44,125 nucleotides of DNA. Origin: Myxococcales bacterium (GTDB lineage Bacteria; Myxococcota_A; Polyangia; Polyangiales; Polyangiaceae). Below the pieces are notes generated by a model. That model saw only the letters and a program-made list of their open reading frames with translations. It was not told the origin of the DNA and did no database searches. Shown one piece after another: positions 1 to 9,151 of the stretch (positions within the stretch are counted from its first letter, which is position 1; the number at the start of each line of letters is the position of its first letter). The stretch lies in NCBI GenBank assembly GCA_023248745.1, contig JAHFDZ010000010.1:1-44125 (forward strand), given 5' to 3'. The position numbers were made by a program, and so were the translations under genes.

Positions 1-1499
1 TTCTCGGAATGGGTACGGCGCGAACGTTGGGGGGAACGCAATGGTCCGCATCGGCGCAAGCCCGGGCATTTCAGGAGCTTATGACGATCGATGCTTCGCT
101 CGCATACGCCGTTCTCTCACACGTCGCACTCGCCACCCAAGCACTCGCGACATTTGGACAGCGCGCAACGGTCGATCCCGTCATTCGTAGCCTTGCGTGT
201 GGCCAATCCATCGGTGCGTTCGCGCTCGCGGAACCTGGCGCCGGCAGCGACGCCGGTTCGCTGCAAACGCGCGCCGAACTCGGCGAAGGAAGCCGCTACG
301 TCCTGAGCGGTACGAAGGGCTGGGTCATGAATGCCCAAATCGCCGATGCTGTCGCGTTGTTCGCGCGCACATCGCCTTCTGACGACGGCCACAAGCCGCG
401 CATCACGGCATTTCTCGTCAACCGCATTGACGGATTTTCAACGAGCGACACGCCCCCAAAACTGGGTGTTGCGACGCTTCCCACGGGCTTCATCCACCTG
501 AACCAAGTCGCGATCGATCGCAGCGCGCGTCTCGGCGAAGAAGGACGCGGTTTTCGCGTCGCGATGGAGGTACTCAATCGTGCGCGGTTGTCGTTTGCAG
601 CCGCATGCATCGGGCTGTGCAAACGCATGATTCGGGCGACGATCGAGCGCGCCAATAGCCGCAGAGCATTCGCGCGTGCGATCGGTGACTTCGGGCTCAT
701 CAAGGACAAAATCGCCACCATGCTCGCCAGCACCTTCGCGCTCGAGAGCATGGTTTACGCCACAACCCAAGCCGTCGACCGTGGCGACGCCGACTACTCC
801 GTCGAGAGCGCGATCTGCAAGGTGTTCGGCTCGGAGACAGCCTGGCAAATTGCTCACGAAGCCATGAACATCGCCGCGAGCGTGGGCTTCTCCACAGAGG
901 CACCTTTTGAAAAGGCGCTACGAGATGCGCGCTTCGGTTTGCTCTTTCAAGGCACCAACGAAACGCTCCGTTGTTTCATCGCGCTCTCGGGAATGCAAGG
1001 CCCAGGGCGCGAGATCGAAGAGGTGTCCCGCGCCATGCGAGAACCCATCAAAGGATTCGGTCTCCTAGGTGATTTCGCGTGGCGCAAGGCGCGTAGCGCG
1101 CTTGGTCGTGAGCGCCTCACCCATCATCACGCGCTCCTCAATCGCGAAGCCGTACTGCTCGAAGAACACGCGCAAGCGCTAGCCCGCAATGTCGAAAAAG
1201 TACTGAGGCGCCATGGCCATCAAATTGCCGAAATGCAATTCAGCCAAAAACGAATCGCGGATGTGGCCATTGATCTCTACGCAATTGCTTGTGCGCTCGC
1301 ACGAACGACTGCCGTGCTCAACGCACGAGGAGAAAATGGCGCCAGACGCGCGCTCGACCTCACGAGCGTCTTCGTGAATGCCGCCGAACAGCGCCTCACG
1401 CAAAATGAAACCAACTTTGATCGCAATGACGATGAGCTGCGAAAAGCGATAAGCGCGCGTGCCTACGCCGACGGAACCTATCCTCTCGATGTCCTCTGA
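1..1499 (+). CDS. Acyl-CoA dehydrogenase family protein (5' partial)
   Basis: Flavoprotein that would oxidise an acyl-CoA to its 2,3-enoyl form. The frame is open to the left window edge, so the start is probably outside; the first ATG inside is at position 9. The family signature AEPGAGSDAG is near residue 75 (counted from that ATG), followed by the mid beta-domain, and the C-terminal helical domain carries the FQGTNETLR segment near residue 313. The length (over 496 aa) exceeds short- and medium-chain enzymes (about 380-400 aa), and the extra C-terminal helices resemble the VLCAD/ACAD9 or large FadE type. One oddity is a Gln (CAA at 948-950) where many family members have the catalytic Glu of the YEGT/FEGT motif. 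The 3' end overlaps the convergent downstream gene by 22 bp. The family call is secure; the substrate is unknown. Confidence 0.9.
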   Translation, partial: LGMGTARTLGGTQWSASAQARAFQELMTIDASLAYAVLSHVALATQALATFGQRATVDPVIRSLACGQSIGAFALAEPGAGSDAGSLQTRAELGEGSRYVLSGTKGWVMNAQIADAVALFARTSPSDDGHKPRITAFLVNRIDGFSTSDTPPKLGVATLPTGFIHLNQVAIDRSARLGEEGRGFRVAMEVLNRARLSFAAACIGLCKRMIRATIERANSRRAFARAIGDFGLIKDKIATMLASTFALESMVYATTQAVDRGDADYSVESAICKVFGSETAWQIAHEAMNIAASVGFSTEAPFEKALRDARFGLLFQGTNETLRCFIALSGMQGPGREIEEVSRAMREPIKGFGLLGDFAWRKARSALGRERLTHHHALLNREAVLLEEHAQALARNVEKVLRRHGHQIAEMQFSQKRIADVAIDLYAIACALARTTAVLNARGENGARRALDLTSVFVNAAEQRLTQNETNFDRNDDELRKAISARAYADGTYPLDVL

Positions 1500-2224
1500 A
1501 GCGTTTCGGGTGAAACGCACTCGCGACCACGCTGGGTCCACGCAAAGACCGCTCCGTCGGCGTCCCTCTCGAGCTCGAGGGAATGAGCAACGGGCAGAAA
1601 TGTGCCACTTTGAAGCGCAAATCCCACGGCGACACGCACCACCGTTTGTGCGTCTGCAACCACTTCGCGCTCGCCAACACGTCCAGTTCGAACGATCTCT
1701 TGCGAAGCCTTCGGACCATCCCAAGTTGCAGCGATGAGCGCGATGAAAAGTGCGGGCTCGGCGCCCGGTGGTGCGTCGATTCCTCCGAGCGACCAACGCA
1801 CCACCAGATGATGGTCAACTTTCCTGACAGCATCGCAATAGGGCTCAAGGTCACCCCGACGCGCAGACGGCTCTTTTCGGGTCTTCTCGATTGGCGCCGT
1901 CACGTCATCGAGCGACTCTGGCTTTAGCCTTGGCTCGGGTACAAGCACATCGCCCGCTTGCAGGCTTTCATAGAGCGCATGGGCCTGCCCGTCGTTGGGA
2001 TCGCGCACGAGCACGGCACGAAGCGTCTCGAGTGCGCGCTCGCGATGTCCTTGGGCCAAATAGATTTCAGCAAGCGTGACCGTGGGCAACGGGCTCGCCT
2101 TAGGCTCGATGCGTGGCTTGGATTCAGCGCCTCGAACGCTTGCCTCGGGCATGTTCAGGCCGCGCTCGACAAGACGCACCAGTAGGTCCTTCGCGACTCC
2201 AAGGAGCGACCGCTCTTCTCTCAT
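1478..2224 (-). CDS. Uncharacterised TPR-like protein
   Basis: This 248-residue protein has no function I recognise. Residues about 45-80 form a TPR-like helical hairpin (AEIYLAQGHRERALETLRAV followed by DPNDGQAHALYESL), so protein-protein contact is likely. The C-terminal half (from about residue 130) is a hydrophobic, beta-rich stretch without a motif I can name. There is no signal peptide or membrane segment, so it is probably cytoplasmic. It lies 39 bp after ribF on the same strand and may be its last operon partner. No clear Shine-Dalgarno sequence precedes the ATG at 2224. An internal ATG (Met 25, near 2152) is possible, so the start is uncertain. Confidence 0.65.
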   Translation of the reverse strand: MREERSLLGVAKDLLVRLVERGLNMPEASVRGAESKPRIEPKASPLPTVTLAEIYLAQGHRERALETLRAVLVRDPNDGQAHALYESLQAGDVLVPEPRLKPESLDDVTAPIEKTRKEPSARRGDLEPYCDAVRKVDHHLVVRWSLGGIDAPPGAEPALFIALIAATWDGPKASQEIVRTGRVGEREVVADAQTVVRVAVGFALQSGTFLPVAHSLELERDADGAVFAWTQRGRECVSPETLQRTSRG

Positions 2225-2263
2225 AACAACTACGCTAACCGCTTCCTCGAAGAGCGGAAATGG

Positions 2264-3199
2264 TCACTTCATGCGGTCAAAGCAATCTTGCGCGGCCACA
2301 ATATCGCGGCCAATTTGAGCCACAAGGTCATCCATTGACAGAAAGCGCTGTTCATCCCGCAGCCTGCTTAGCGTGCTCACTCGCAGCGTCTGACCATAGA
2401 GGTCGCCGACATAGTCAAGAATGTGAACTTCAACGGAGAGCTTTCGCTCGCCGCTGACGGTGGGCCTGTACCCAATATTGAGCACGCCGTTTCCAACACC
2501 TTCAACAACAACGGCGTAGACGCCACCCTTCGGGAGCATCTGCGCCACGTCTGCGAGGTTTGCGGTTGGGAAACCAAGTTGACGACCCAACTTCTGCCCC
2601 TCAACAACGCGGCCTGAAAAAAGATGAGGGCGGCCCAGAACGCGCGCAGCGGCGGCAACGTCACCGCGCTCAAGTGCTTGACGCGCACGTGTACTCGAGA
2701 AGGGCCCTTCGTCATCTGCCGCGAGCGAATGCACGTGAACTGAGAACCCGCGCGTTTGCCCGAGCAAGCCAAGTTGCTTCACATCACCGGCGCGCCCAGC
2801 ACCAAAACGAAAATTCTCCCCCAACATGACGGCCTTCGCGCCCAGAGGCACAAGAAGTTGGTCAACAAATTCCGCGGGTGAGAGCGCCGCGAACGCCAGG
2901 TCGAATTGCTGAACAAACACGTCGCGCGCACCCGCTTTGCCGAGCCATCGCGCGCGATCCTCAACCGTCGTCAAAAGTGCCGGAGCGCCGCTGCCCACCA
3001 CCGCCGCGGGGTGGGGGTCGAACGTTAGGACAGCTGGGCGAATCGTGATTCCGCTCTCTGCTGCAAGCTGGGCGAGTTCTCGCACCACGTGCTGGTGACC
3101 CAAATGGACACCATCGAAGTTACCAATGGCGATCGCTGTGTCGCCATCGAACGGCCCTTGGGTGCGCGCGTCCAGACCCGAAAGGCGAAATAGCTGCAC
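2264..3199 (-). CDS. ribF: Bifunctional riboflavin kinase / FAD synthetase RibF
   Basis: Converts riboflavin to FMN and then FAD in the cytoplasm. The N-terminal nucleotidyltransferase has the GNFDGVHLGH motif near residue 27 and the TFDPHP segment. The C-terminal riboflavin kinase domain has GRQLGFPTANL and GVYAV. The frame stays open upstream to 3448, but that would overlap the preceding lipoprotein gene by 155 bp. I chose the GTG at 3199 because it gives the normal family beginning (MQLFRLSG, then the GNFDG motif at the usual distance), a length of 311 aa close to other RibF proteins, and a GGTGA five bases upstream. GTG codons at 3208 and 3211 are alternatives. It lies about 95 bp after the lipoprotein gene. 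Confidence 0.95.
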   Translation of the reverse strand: MQLFRLSGLDARTQGPFDGDTAIAIGNFDGVHLGHQHVVRELAQLAAESGITIRPAVLTFDPHPAAVVGSGAPALLTTVEDRARWLGKAGARDVFVQQFDLAFAALSPAEFVDQLLVPLGAKAVMLGENFRFGAGRAGDVKQLGLLGQTRGFSVHVHSLAADDEGPFSSTRARQALERGDVAAAARVLGRPHLFSGRVVEGQKLGRQLGFPTANLADVAQMLPKGGVYAVVVEGVGNGVLNIGYRPTVSGERKLSVEVHILDYVGDLYGQTLRVSTLSRLRDEQRFLSMDDLVAQIGRDIVAAQDCFDRMK

Positions 3200-3293
3200 T
3201 TCATTCACCACAGCCCGCGACACTAGCAGCTTGCGCCAATCCGCATCACGAGTCTTACAGCCAACTCGGCGCAAGCCCCGACTCCGACTCAAC

Positions 3294-5033
3294 TCAATTC
3301 CAAAGCGTTCCCGCGTCAAAGCGAGCCTGTTCGTCTGCGTTGAGACAAGTTGCGCGATAGCGATCGGCAGCGGTGGCAAAAGGACTACCAGCACCGTCGC
3401 TTTGCTTCGCGAGAGCGTCTTTTCGGGTCGCGCAATAGCTCTTGTCAACGGCGGGTGAGACTTCGAAAAATGTGCTCTGAGAAGTTACTTTCGCACGCTT
3501 GCCGCATGTCTTGCCGTCAACGCTCTGTTCTTCGCCCCCGAGACAAATCCCCATCTCGTTGGGCATCGTCCACGCTTGCCCAGTGAGTGGATAGATGACG
3601 TTCATGGAGAACGCACCCGGCGGCAGGCATGCATACAGGATGCGCACGCCGTCTCGCTTGCGACCCACCTGCATTGCAACATCGTCAATTGTCTTTTCGA
3701 ATTCTCCTACCGTCGCAGCACCGGTCATATCGTTCTCGTAGGGAGTGACGACGGTGGTAGGACCCGATGGATCCGCCGGATCGGGAACGCAAATGATCGT
3801 TGGCCTGATGACGGCGGTAATGGAGCCCCGAGCCTCGGGCGTCAGAACGTTTCGAGCGATCAGCGACGTGAGGCGGCCGTCGGCCGTTGGGTCTGCGTTG
3901 TAAGCCGTGATCGCCGACGAAAATAGGCGTGGCTTGTCCTGCGTTGTGCGGCGATAGGGATCCTTCGCATCGAGCTTTGCAAACGTAATGAGAGGCCACA
4001 ATGCACGGGCGAGCGAGCTTCCGATAATGGTGTCGGTCGCATCAATGACGCCGTCGCGATTCGAGTCGTACGACTGGGTCAAGAGGACACCAGGTTTGGC
4101 GAGGGCGAGCGAGAACGGTTTGCCTTCTGCCGACACTCTTTCATCGGCGGGCACGCCCGCGGTGAGCCGCACCGAATACGTGAAGTCTTGTACGAACAAG
4201 GGGTTCGCATTCGGAACGTGAAAGTCAGAAGCGAGCGTAATTTTGTTGGGATTCGCAACTGGCGCAGGCGGGGTTCCGTCGGGCGTCAAAGGAGGCGCTT
4301 GCAACTGTGCGACGTGAAAAAAAGGACGCTGCGTCGGAAGCGGAAGCGCGAGAGCCACGCTCACGTTCTCGAGCACTTGCCCTTCGGGCCGAACGCAATA
4401 ACGTCGCCCGTCAGTCAACGCCCAGCTGGCACAACGCTTTGCAAGTTCGGCGTCAGTGCTCACGTCAGCCTTCGTGGGCTCGCCGATTGTGAGCACCGAG
4501 TAGGCCGGTTTTGCGCCCGCGAGCACGGCCGTGGCATTGGAAATCGCACCACCCGCGACGTCACCGAGAGTTGGCAGATTTGAGAACTTGAAGCTCGGAT
4601 GAAAGTCGCCGTCGTAGTCGTAAAACGCGCGCATCTGGTACGCGCCCGGATCGACAGGTCCTAACTCAAAGACACCACTAACGGTTACATTCGCAACACC
4701 TGCTGGAGGGCAGTACTTTGCGCCACTTGGCTCGAAGTACAGCGTACTCATCAAGTCGTGAAACAACACGTCACCTTGCACGAGCGCGAGGCGCGACGAA
4801 CGAGTTCCGAGACCATCGGGTGGCGGCAGAAGACGTGTGTCAAACAGAAGCAAATTCGCATTCCCGACAACGTGGCCCGCCTCGGTACAAGGCGGTGGTC
4901 CAGAATAGAGAACGGTGCCCTTCACGATGCCCACAGGCGGGATCACGTTGAGGGAAGGCGGCACAACGCACGCGACCGTCGTCGCAAACGCAGCCAGGGA
5001 CCCGAGGAGAATTTTTCGAATCATCCGTCGCAT
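3294..5033 (-). CDS. Putative lipoprotein next to TonB receptor
   Basis: A 579-residue exported protein. The N-terminus MRRMIRK, a hydrophobic run and TTVACVVPP suggest a signal peptide ending at a lipidated Cys near residue 22, although the lipobox is weak (T-V-A before the Cys). A beta-rich region follows with IVKGTVLYSG and FELGPVDPGAYQMRAFYDYDGD (only the family-like parts noted), which resembles carboxypeptidase-regulatory-like or other surface beta-sandwich folds. No catalytic motif is visible. It begins 9 bp after the TonB-receptor stop, with GAGGTG near that junction as the ribosome binding site. The two are therefore almost certainly co-translated, and this may be a surface partner of the receptor. 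The substrate is unknown. Confidence 0.75.
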   Translation of the reverse strand: MRRMIRKILLGSLAAFATTVACVVPPSLNVIPPVGIVKGTVLYSGPPPCTEAGHVVGNANLLLFDTRLLPPPDGLGTRSSRLALVQGDVLFHDLMSTLYFEPSGAKYCPPAGVANVTVSGVFELGPVDPGAYQMRAFYDYDGDFHPSFKFSNLPTLGDVAGGAISNATAVLAGAKPAYSVLTIGEPTKADVSTDAELAKRCASWALTDGRRYCVRPEGQVLENVSVALALPLPTQRPFFHVAQLQAPPLTPDGTPPAPVANPNKITLASDFHVPNANPLFVQDFTYSVRLTAGVPADERVSAEGKPFSLALAKPGVLLTQSYDSNRDGVIDATDTIIGSSLARALWPLITFAKLDAKDPYRRTTQDKPRLFSSAITAYNADPTADGRLTSLIARNVLTPEARGSITAVIRPTIICVPDPADPSGPTTVVTPYENDMTGAATVGEFEKTIDDVAMQVGRKRDGVRILYACLPPGAFSMNVIYPLTGQAWTMPNEMGICLGGEEQSVDGKTCGKRAKVTSQSTFFEVSPAVDKSYCATRKDALAKQSDGAGSPFATAADRYRATCLNADEQARFDAGTLWN

Positions 5034-5042
5034 GAGCGCACC

Positions 5043-7502
5043 TCAGAACGTGTATTGCATAAAAGCCATAAAGCGCCGCCCGACATAATTGGTAAACGGA
5101 TGCTCCTGGTGCACGCTATTGAGAATATTGAAACCGGTAATGCTTGCTTCAACTCGATTACCAGGAAAGCGATAGCCAACACGCGCGTTGAGCATCGCGT
5201 AGCCGGGCAACGGCAACGACTTATTCACGATCGCATTCACCGAGGAGTCGTAGTCACGTTCGACCCAATCTTGCGGCGAAACATAGTGAAAGATGATCTC
5301 TCCATCGAGCCCGATTTTCGAACGACCTTGCACGCCAAGATTGAGCTTGTGCATGCTCGTGCGCTGTTCTTCGACGACGTCACATCCAGCCGGATGCGTC
5401 GGCGACGATTTGTTGAGCGCATAGTTGGCAAAGACGTCGAGGCCTTCAATTGGATATGCCTTTACGCCAAGCTCACCACCGAGAACGTTGAGTTCATTGC
5501 ATGAATTGACGAATCCCGAATAGCCGGCCACATAACGTCCATTCGACATTTCGAAAAGAGGGTCGCCCAGTCGGTCCGAAGGCGTGACAGCTTGACTCGG
5601 GAGCAGGGTCGTCAAGTCGCTTACCCGGTTGTAGTAAGCAGCGAGCTCAAACTCGATGAAGTCGAGGTCGCGATTGAGATACGCCAACTCTGCGGTCAAG
5701 ATGCGCTCGGGCCTGAGCTGCCCGATTTTCATTGTGTTTGTGTTCGCCTCCACGGCGCCGATTGGCAGTTGCACCCCGAGGTCGGTGTACCCCTCCAGAA
5801 AGGTCGGCTTTCGAAACGCGAGGCTGAACGTGCCACGGATCGTGGACTTTTCGGTCGGGTGATAGAGCAGGGCTCCGCGTGGAGAACCTTCAAGTTTCTT
5901 CGTGTAAGGCACGTAGTCGAGGCGACCGCTCAACACGAGTTCGAGCTTCTTTGAAAACGAAATAGCGTCTTGCGCAAACAAGCCAAAGTGGTGCTCATCG
6001 CGACTTCCACCGGTGTAAAATGACGCTGCGTTTCGCAATCGGTAGTTCACACCGGCGTTTACGGCATTGCCAATTTTGCCAATGGTGAACTTATCGGCGT
6101 ATGCCACTTCGGCGTCGGCCACGTTGCCTACAATGGGCGTCGGAACCAGCGATTGGCCGACGTATCCACTTGCGGCGCTATTTTCGAATCGTTGAAAATT
6201 GTAAAAGGTTCGAAAGGTAACTTTTTTCGTATTGATAAATGCGGTGATGTCCCCGAATCGCCCAGTCGTGTTGAAATTCTTGAGTAGTCCCGTCGCATAG
6301 AAATCCAAAAACCCTTGCGAGTAACCGCCGCCGAGTCCGAACGATATGTCCTTCGAGATGCGTTGCGTCGCTCGCGCATCAAGCCGCAGAATCTCGGAAC
6401 CCAAGTTCTGATCGTTAGAGAACGTCTTTACGTCCGTGCGGCCGGGAGGAACCTCTCGGCTCCAGCGTGGATAGCGCGAGTATCCTGCGCTCATTTTGTA
6501 CGCAAAGTTTCCTTCACGGCCCGTCGCACGAAACGATCCATACGCCGATCCGTCGTACGAACCACCAAGGCGGGCATGGTTTTTTCCGGTTCCTGGTGCT
6601 TTGGTAATGATGTTGACGACTCCGGCAACCGCGTCCGCACCGTAGAGCGCGGAGCCCGGGCCTTTGACGACTTCGATGCGTTCGATCTGGTCAACGTCGA
6701 TGCTGAGCGTTTCCCAAAAAGTTCCACCGAACCAGTCGACATACACGGAGCGACCATCGACCAAGACGAGCACTTTGTTTGCGAGGCGCTGGTTGAGCCC
6801 ACGCATTGAGATATCGTGCTGAGCTCCCGACTCCGCAATAATGTCCGCGCCTGCAACACGACGCAGTAACTCGGGAATCTTTGTAATGCCCGATAGGCGA
6901 ATATCTTGTTCTGTAATGATCGCAACGGAGCTCGGAGCGTCGAGCGGACTGAGCGCCGCGCCGCGCGAAGCGGTAACGACGGCTTCTTCGTAGACGCCTT
7001 CGGTACGGGCGGGCGCAACACCCTTAGGTTTCTTGTTGCCGGGTACTGGGAGAGGCGGAATTGGATCAATAGGATTTTTAGGGACGGATACCGGATCGTG
7101 GCCGGGGTCTGGAACGACCGGATCCTTCTTTTGGGCGGCCGCTTGCTGTGCTTTCTGCCGATCGAGTCGAACCTGAAGCTGCGCAACGATTTGAGTCGCT
7201 TCTTCTTTGTCGGGTTGATTTTGCTCGATGTAACTTCGGTAATAGGAAATGGCTGTTTCAATATCGCCGAGTTCTACGTACGCCCGTGCAATATTATAAA
7301 TAACGTTTGGGTGCGGCAGAATATCGTTGGCTCGCTTGAGTTCGCTAATGCCAACTTCATAGTTGCCATTGCCGATCGCAGCCATGCCCTTTCGAAAGTG
7401 GACACGAGCTTCCGTGCGAGCGTCACCCCACGCGGTGCCAGACAAAAGGCCCAAGGCGAAAACCGCACTGCATGTTACGCGACCAATGAGGCGCTTTCGC
7501 AC
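5043..7502 (-). CDS. TonB-dependent outer-membrane receptor with N-terminal TPR region
   Basis: An 819-residue outer-membrane transporter. A signal peptide ends near residue 26 (SGTAWG). Residues about 28-110 form two or three TPR-like units (NYEVGISELKRA, NVIYNIARAYVELGD). Residues about 120-165 are a Lys/Gln- then Pro-rich linker. The plug starts near 171 (YEEAVVTASR) and contains LVLVDGRSVY and IERIEVVKGPGSALYGADAVAGVVNI split across adjacent strands. The rest is the beta-barrel, ending in the aromatic FMQYTF expected for BAM recognition. The start is GTG with a strong AAGGAGGAG just upstream. The periplasmic TPR before the plug is unlike classical siderophore receptors. The ligand cannot be told from the sequence. 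It is followed directly by a lipoprotein gene. Confidence 0.93.
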   Translation of the reverse strand: MRKRLIGRVTCSAVFALGLLSGTAWGDARTEARVHFRKGMAAIGNGNYEVGISELKRANDILPHPNVIYNIARAYVELGDIETAISYYRSYIEQNQPDKEEATQIVAQLQVRLDRQKAQQAAAQKKDPVVPDPGHDPVSVPKNPIDPIPPLPVPGNKKPKGVAPARTEGVYEEAVVTASRGAALSPLDAPSSVAIITEQDIRLSGITKIPELLRRVAGADIIAESGAQHDISMRGLNQRLANKVLVLVDGRSVYVDWFGGTFWETLSIDVDQIERIEVVKGPGSALYGADAVAGVVNIITKAPGTGKNHARLGGSYDGSAYGSFRATGREGNFAYKMSAGYSRYPRWSREVPPGRTDVKTFSNDQNLGSEILRLDARATQRISKDISFGLGGGYSQGFLDFYATGLLKNFNTTGRFGDITAFINTKKVTFRTFYNFQRFENSAASGYVGQSLVPTPIVGNVADAEVAYADKFTIGKIGNAVNAGVNYRLRNAASFYTGGSRDEHHFGLFAQDAISFSKKLELVLSGRLDYVPYTKKLEGSPRGALLYHPTEKSTIRGTFSLAFRKPTFLEGYTDLGVQLPIGAVEANTNTMKIGQLRPERILTAELAYLNRDLDFIEFELAAYYNRVSDLTTLLPSQAVTPSDRLGDPLFEMSNGRYVAGYSGFVNSCNELNVLGGELGVKAYPIEGLDVFANYALNKSSPTHPAGCDVVEEQRTSMHKLNLGVQGRSKIGLDGEIIFHYVSPQDWVERDYDSSVNAIVNKSLPLPGYAMLNARVGYRFPGNRVEASITGFNILNSVHQEHPFTNYVGRRFMAFMQYTF

Positions 7503-7806
7503 GACTCTCCTCCTTGCTCACGGCCGGTTTGCCCGACCACATGAGCGCGAAAGGGAGTGTCGAACGATCCAGCAAGACGTGGCAATCAAATTGCCTCGCT
7601 CCCATCTTCGCGGGCACTGAGTCTCAAAACGTTGATGGCTTATGCAAGTGCAAGTCGCCAGAAGCGCCTCATGCGCGAGCGAAGTGAGACACTCTTGCGC
7701 ACTTGCGGCTCGCCAAACTCGCACTGCAGACATCAAGAGCTGGGCATTTGTCGGCAAGGACAGGGTGGCACGGCCGCCGGCACGCACGTTGCGAGTGTGT
7801 GCGCTT
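7503..7806. other. Divergent intergenic region, 304 bp
   Basis: This lies between the divergent TonB-receptor and cysteine-rich-protein genes and must hold the promoters of both. I found no convincing -35/-10 pair or palindrome. The strong AAGGAGGAG of the receptor gene is at its left edge. The frame of the right-hand gene stays open back to an ATG at 7642, but the encoded stretch (residues 1-55) is rich in Arg, Ser and Ala with no motif. I treat it as non-coding. Confidence 0.4.
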
Positions 7807-8463
7807 ATGGTCATCGACAAATCGACATTTCTCTATCTGACCAGCGCACTCGCCGTAGGGGGTGGCGTCGGCTACGTCGTTGCACGTGACAATCTGAACG
7901 TGCGCCCACCACCCCCGATAGAGCGCCCAGTCGCGCTCGGGCAGGCACCGATCGCGCAAGCTCCTTTCTCAGCGGCGAGCGCATTGCCCCCTCCTGTTCC
8001 CATCTGTGACGATAGCGTCGGCACGCCCGGTGACTGTCCGCCCGTCGGCTATTCGGCAGAGGAGGGCGGATGCGGCGCACTTCCGATGAAACGTTGTAAC
8101 GAATACAAACGAGCGCTCAAGCCGAGAGTCGCTGAACGCGCCGTTTCCTGCATCAACGCACTGAAGCCACATGAGCGCTGCGATCAGACCCGGCTAAGCC
8201 TGTGCGGGCACAGCGCACTCATGAATGCGTGCATCGAGCCCCCTGGACCTCCGCTTGAGGGAGGTGGCACGGCGCCACGCAACATCGACACGACTTGCAG
8301 CACCATCGTGCACGGCTGCGAAGGCGTCGCAGTCCGACCAACGCAATCGGAATGCCGAGCGTCACTCATGGGTATGACCTCTGTCGGTCGTGCTGCGATG
8401 GTGCAATGCATGAAAACGCACTGTGCGGACAAAGGCCTCGCAGGGTGCGAAAGCGGGATGTAG
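7807..8463 (+). CDS. Membrane-anchored cysteine-rich hypothetical protein
   Basis: A 218-residue protein I do not recognise. I placed the start at the ATG at 7807 because a hydrophobic anchor (FLYLTSALAVGGGVGYVVA) follows at once; the earlier ATG at 7642 would add 55 unconvincing residues. After the anchor come a Pro/Ala linker and a domain with 14 cysteines spread over about 150 residues (for example PGDCPP, GGCGAL, SLCGHS, HGCEGV, THCADKG). An even number of Cys beyond an anchor suggests a disulphide-bonded periplasmic or surface domain. No enzyme motif is visible. The ribosome binding site is weak. It lies 70 bp before the FKBP gene on the same strand. Confidence 0.6.
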   Translation: MVIDKSTFLYLTSALAVGGGVGYVVARDNLNVRPPPPIERPVALGQAPIAQAPFSAASALPPPVPICDDSVGTPGDCPPVGYSAEEGGCGALPMKRCNEYKRALKPRVAERAVSCINALKPHERCDQTRLSLCGHSALMNACIEPPGPPLEGGGTAPRNIDTTCSTIVHGCEGVAVRPTQSECRASLMGMTSVGRAAMVQCMKTHCADKGLAGCESGM

Positions 8464-8533
8464 ATCCCGCAGACTTTCAATTGCGACAGGCTTGCGTTGG
8501 TGAATTCTCCGACCAAGGCTAGCCTCGCCCGCG

Positions 8534-9130
8534 ATGACAGCCCACGATCCACTTGAGGCCGCCCAACTTCGCGTCGAAGCACTCGAGAGGGAAAATGCCG
8601 TGCTGCGGGCGCCCCAGCGGACGCGGCCGAATTTGCTATTTTCGATCCTCATCGCGACGGCCACGATCGTTGCACTCGTCCTCATCAGCGCGTTTGGCAT
8701 GGGCGTCGTGAAGGGCGTAACGACGGCGATCGAGGCGCGCAAGCAAATGGAAGCGGCCGCAAGCGCAACGCCTCAATCACCGCCCGCGTACGACCCCGCG
8801 ACAACGTCAAGTAAATTTACCAAAAAAGACATTCGCATCGGTACGGGCCGCACGGCAACCGCCGGCGATAAGATCGAAGTTCACTATCAAGGCACCCTCG
8901 AAAACGGCACGGTGTTCGACAGTTCGTACGATCGCAACGCACCGTTCACCTTCGAGCTCGGCACAGGAAAGGTCATCAAAGGGTGGGAGCGCGGCTTCGA
9001 CGGCATGAGAGTCGGTGGCAAGCGTCGCCTCACCATTCCACCCGAGCTTGCATACGGCAGCCGATCGATAGGAAAGATCCCAGCAAACTCGACACTGATT
9101 TTTGAGGTCGAACTCTTGGGTGTGAAGTAG
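8534..9130 (+). CDS. Membrane-anchored FKBP-type peptidyl-prolyl isomerase
   Basis: Catalyses cis-trans isomerisation of prolyl bonds, probably in the periplasm. This 198-residue protein has a short coiled-coil-like N-terminus (VEALERENAVL), one transmembrane helix at about residues 33-58 (LLFSILIATATIVALVLIS) and a linker. One FKBP domain spans about 95-198, with VHYQGTLENGTVFDSS, FELGTGKVIKGWERG, GKRRLTIPPELAYG and the final LIFEVELLGVK. All core active-site segments are present. A single anchor with the catalytic domain outside fits a folding helper for envelope proteins. It is followed after 21 bp by the PilZ gene. Confidence 0.93.
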   Translation: MTAHDPLEAAQLRVEALERENAVLRAPQRTRPNLLFSILIATATIVALVLISAFGMGVVKGVTTAIEARKQMEAAASATPQSPPAYDPATTSSKFTKKDIRIGTGRTATAGDKIEVHYQGTLENGTVFDSSYDRNAPFTFELGTGKVIKGWERGFDGMRVGGKRRLTIPPELAYGSRSIGKIPANSTLIFEVELLGVK

Positions 9131-9151
9131 ACGCGCCGAGGCGGGCAGATC

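Noticed and set aside
3200-3448. N-terminal extension of RibF
   Set aside because: It would overlap the preceding lipoprotein gene by 155 bp and add about 80 residues before the conserved family start.
7642-7806. N-terminal extension of the cysteine-rich protein
   Set aside because: The residues before Met at 7807 have no motif, and the membrane anchor directly follows that Met.
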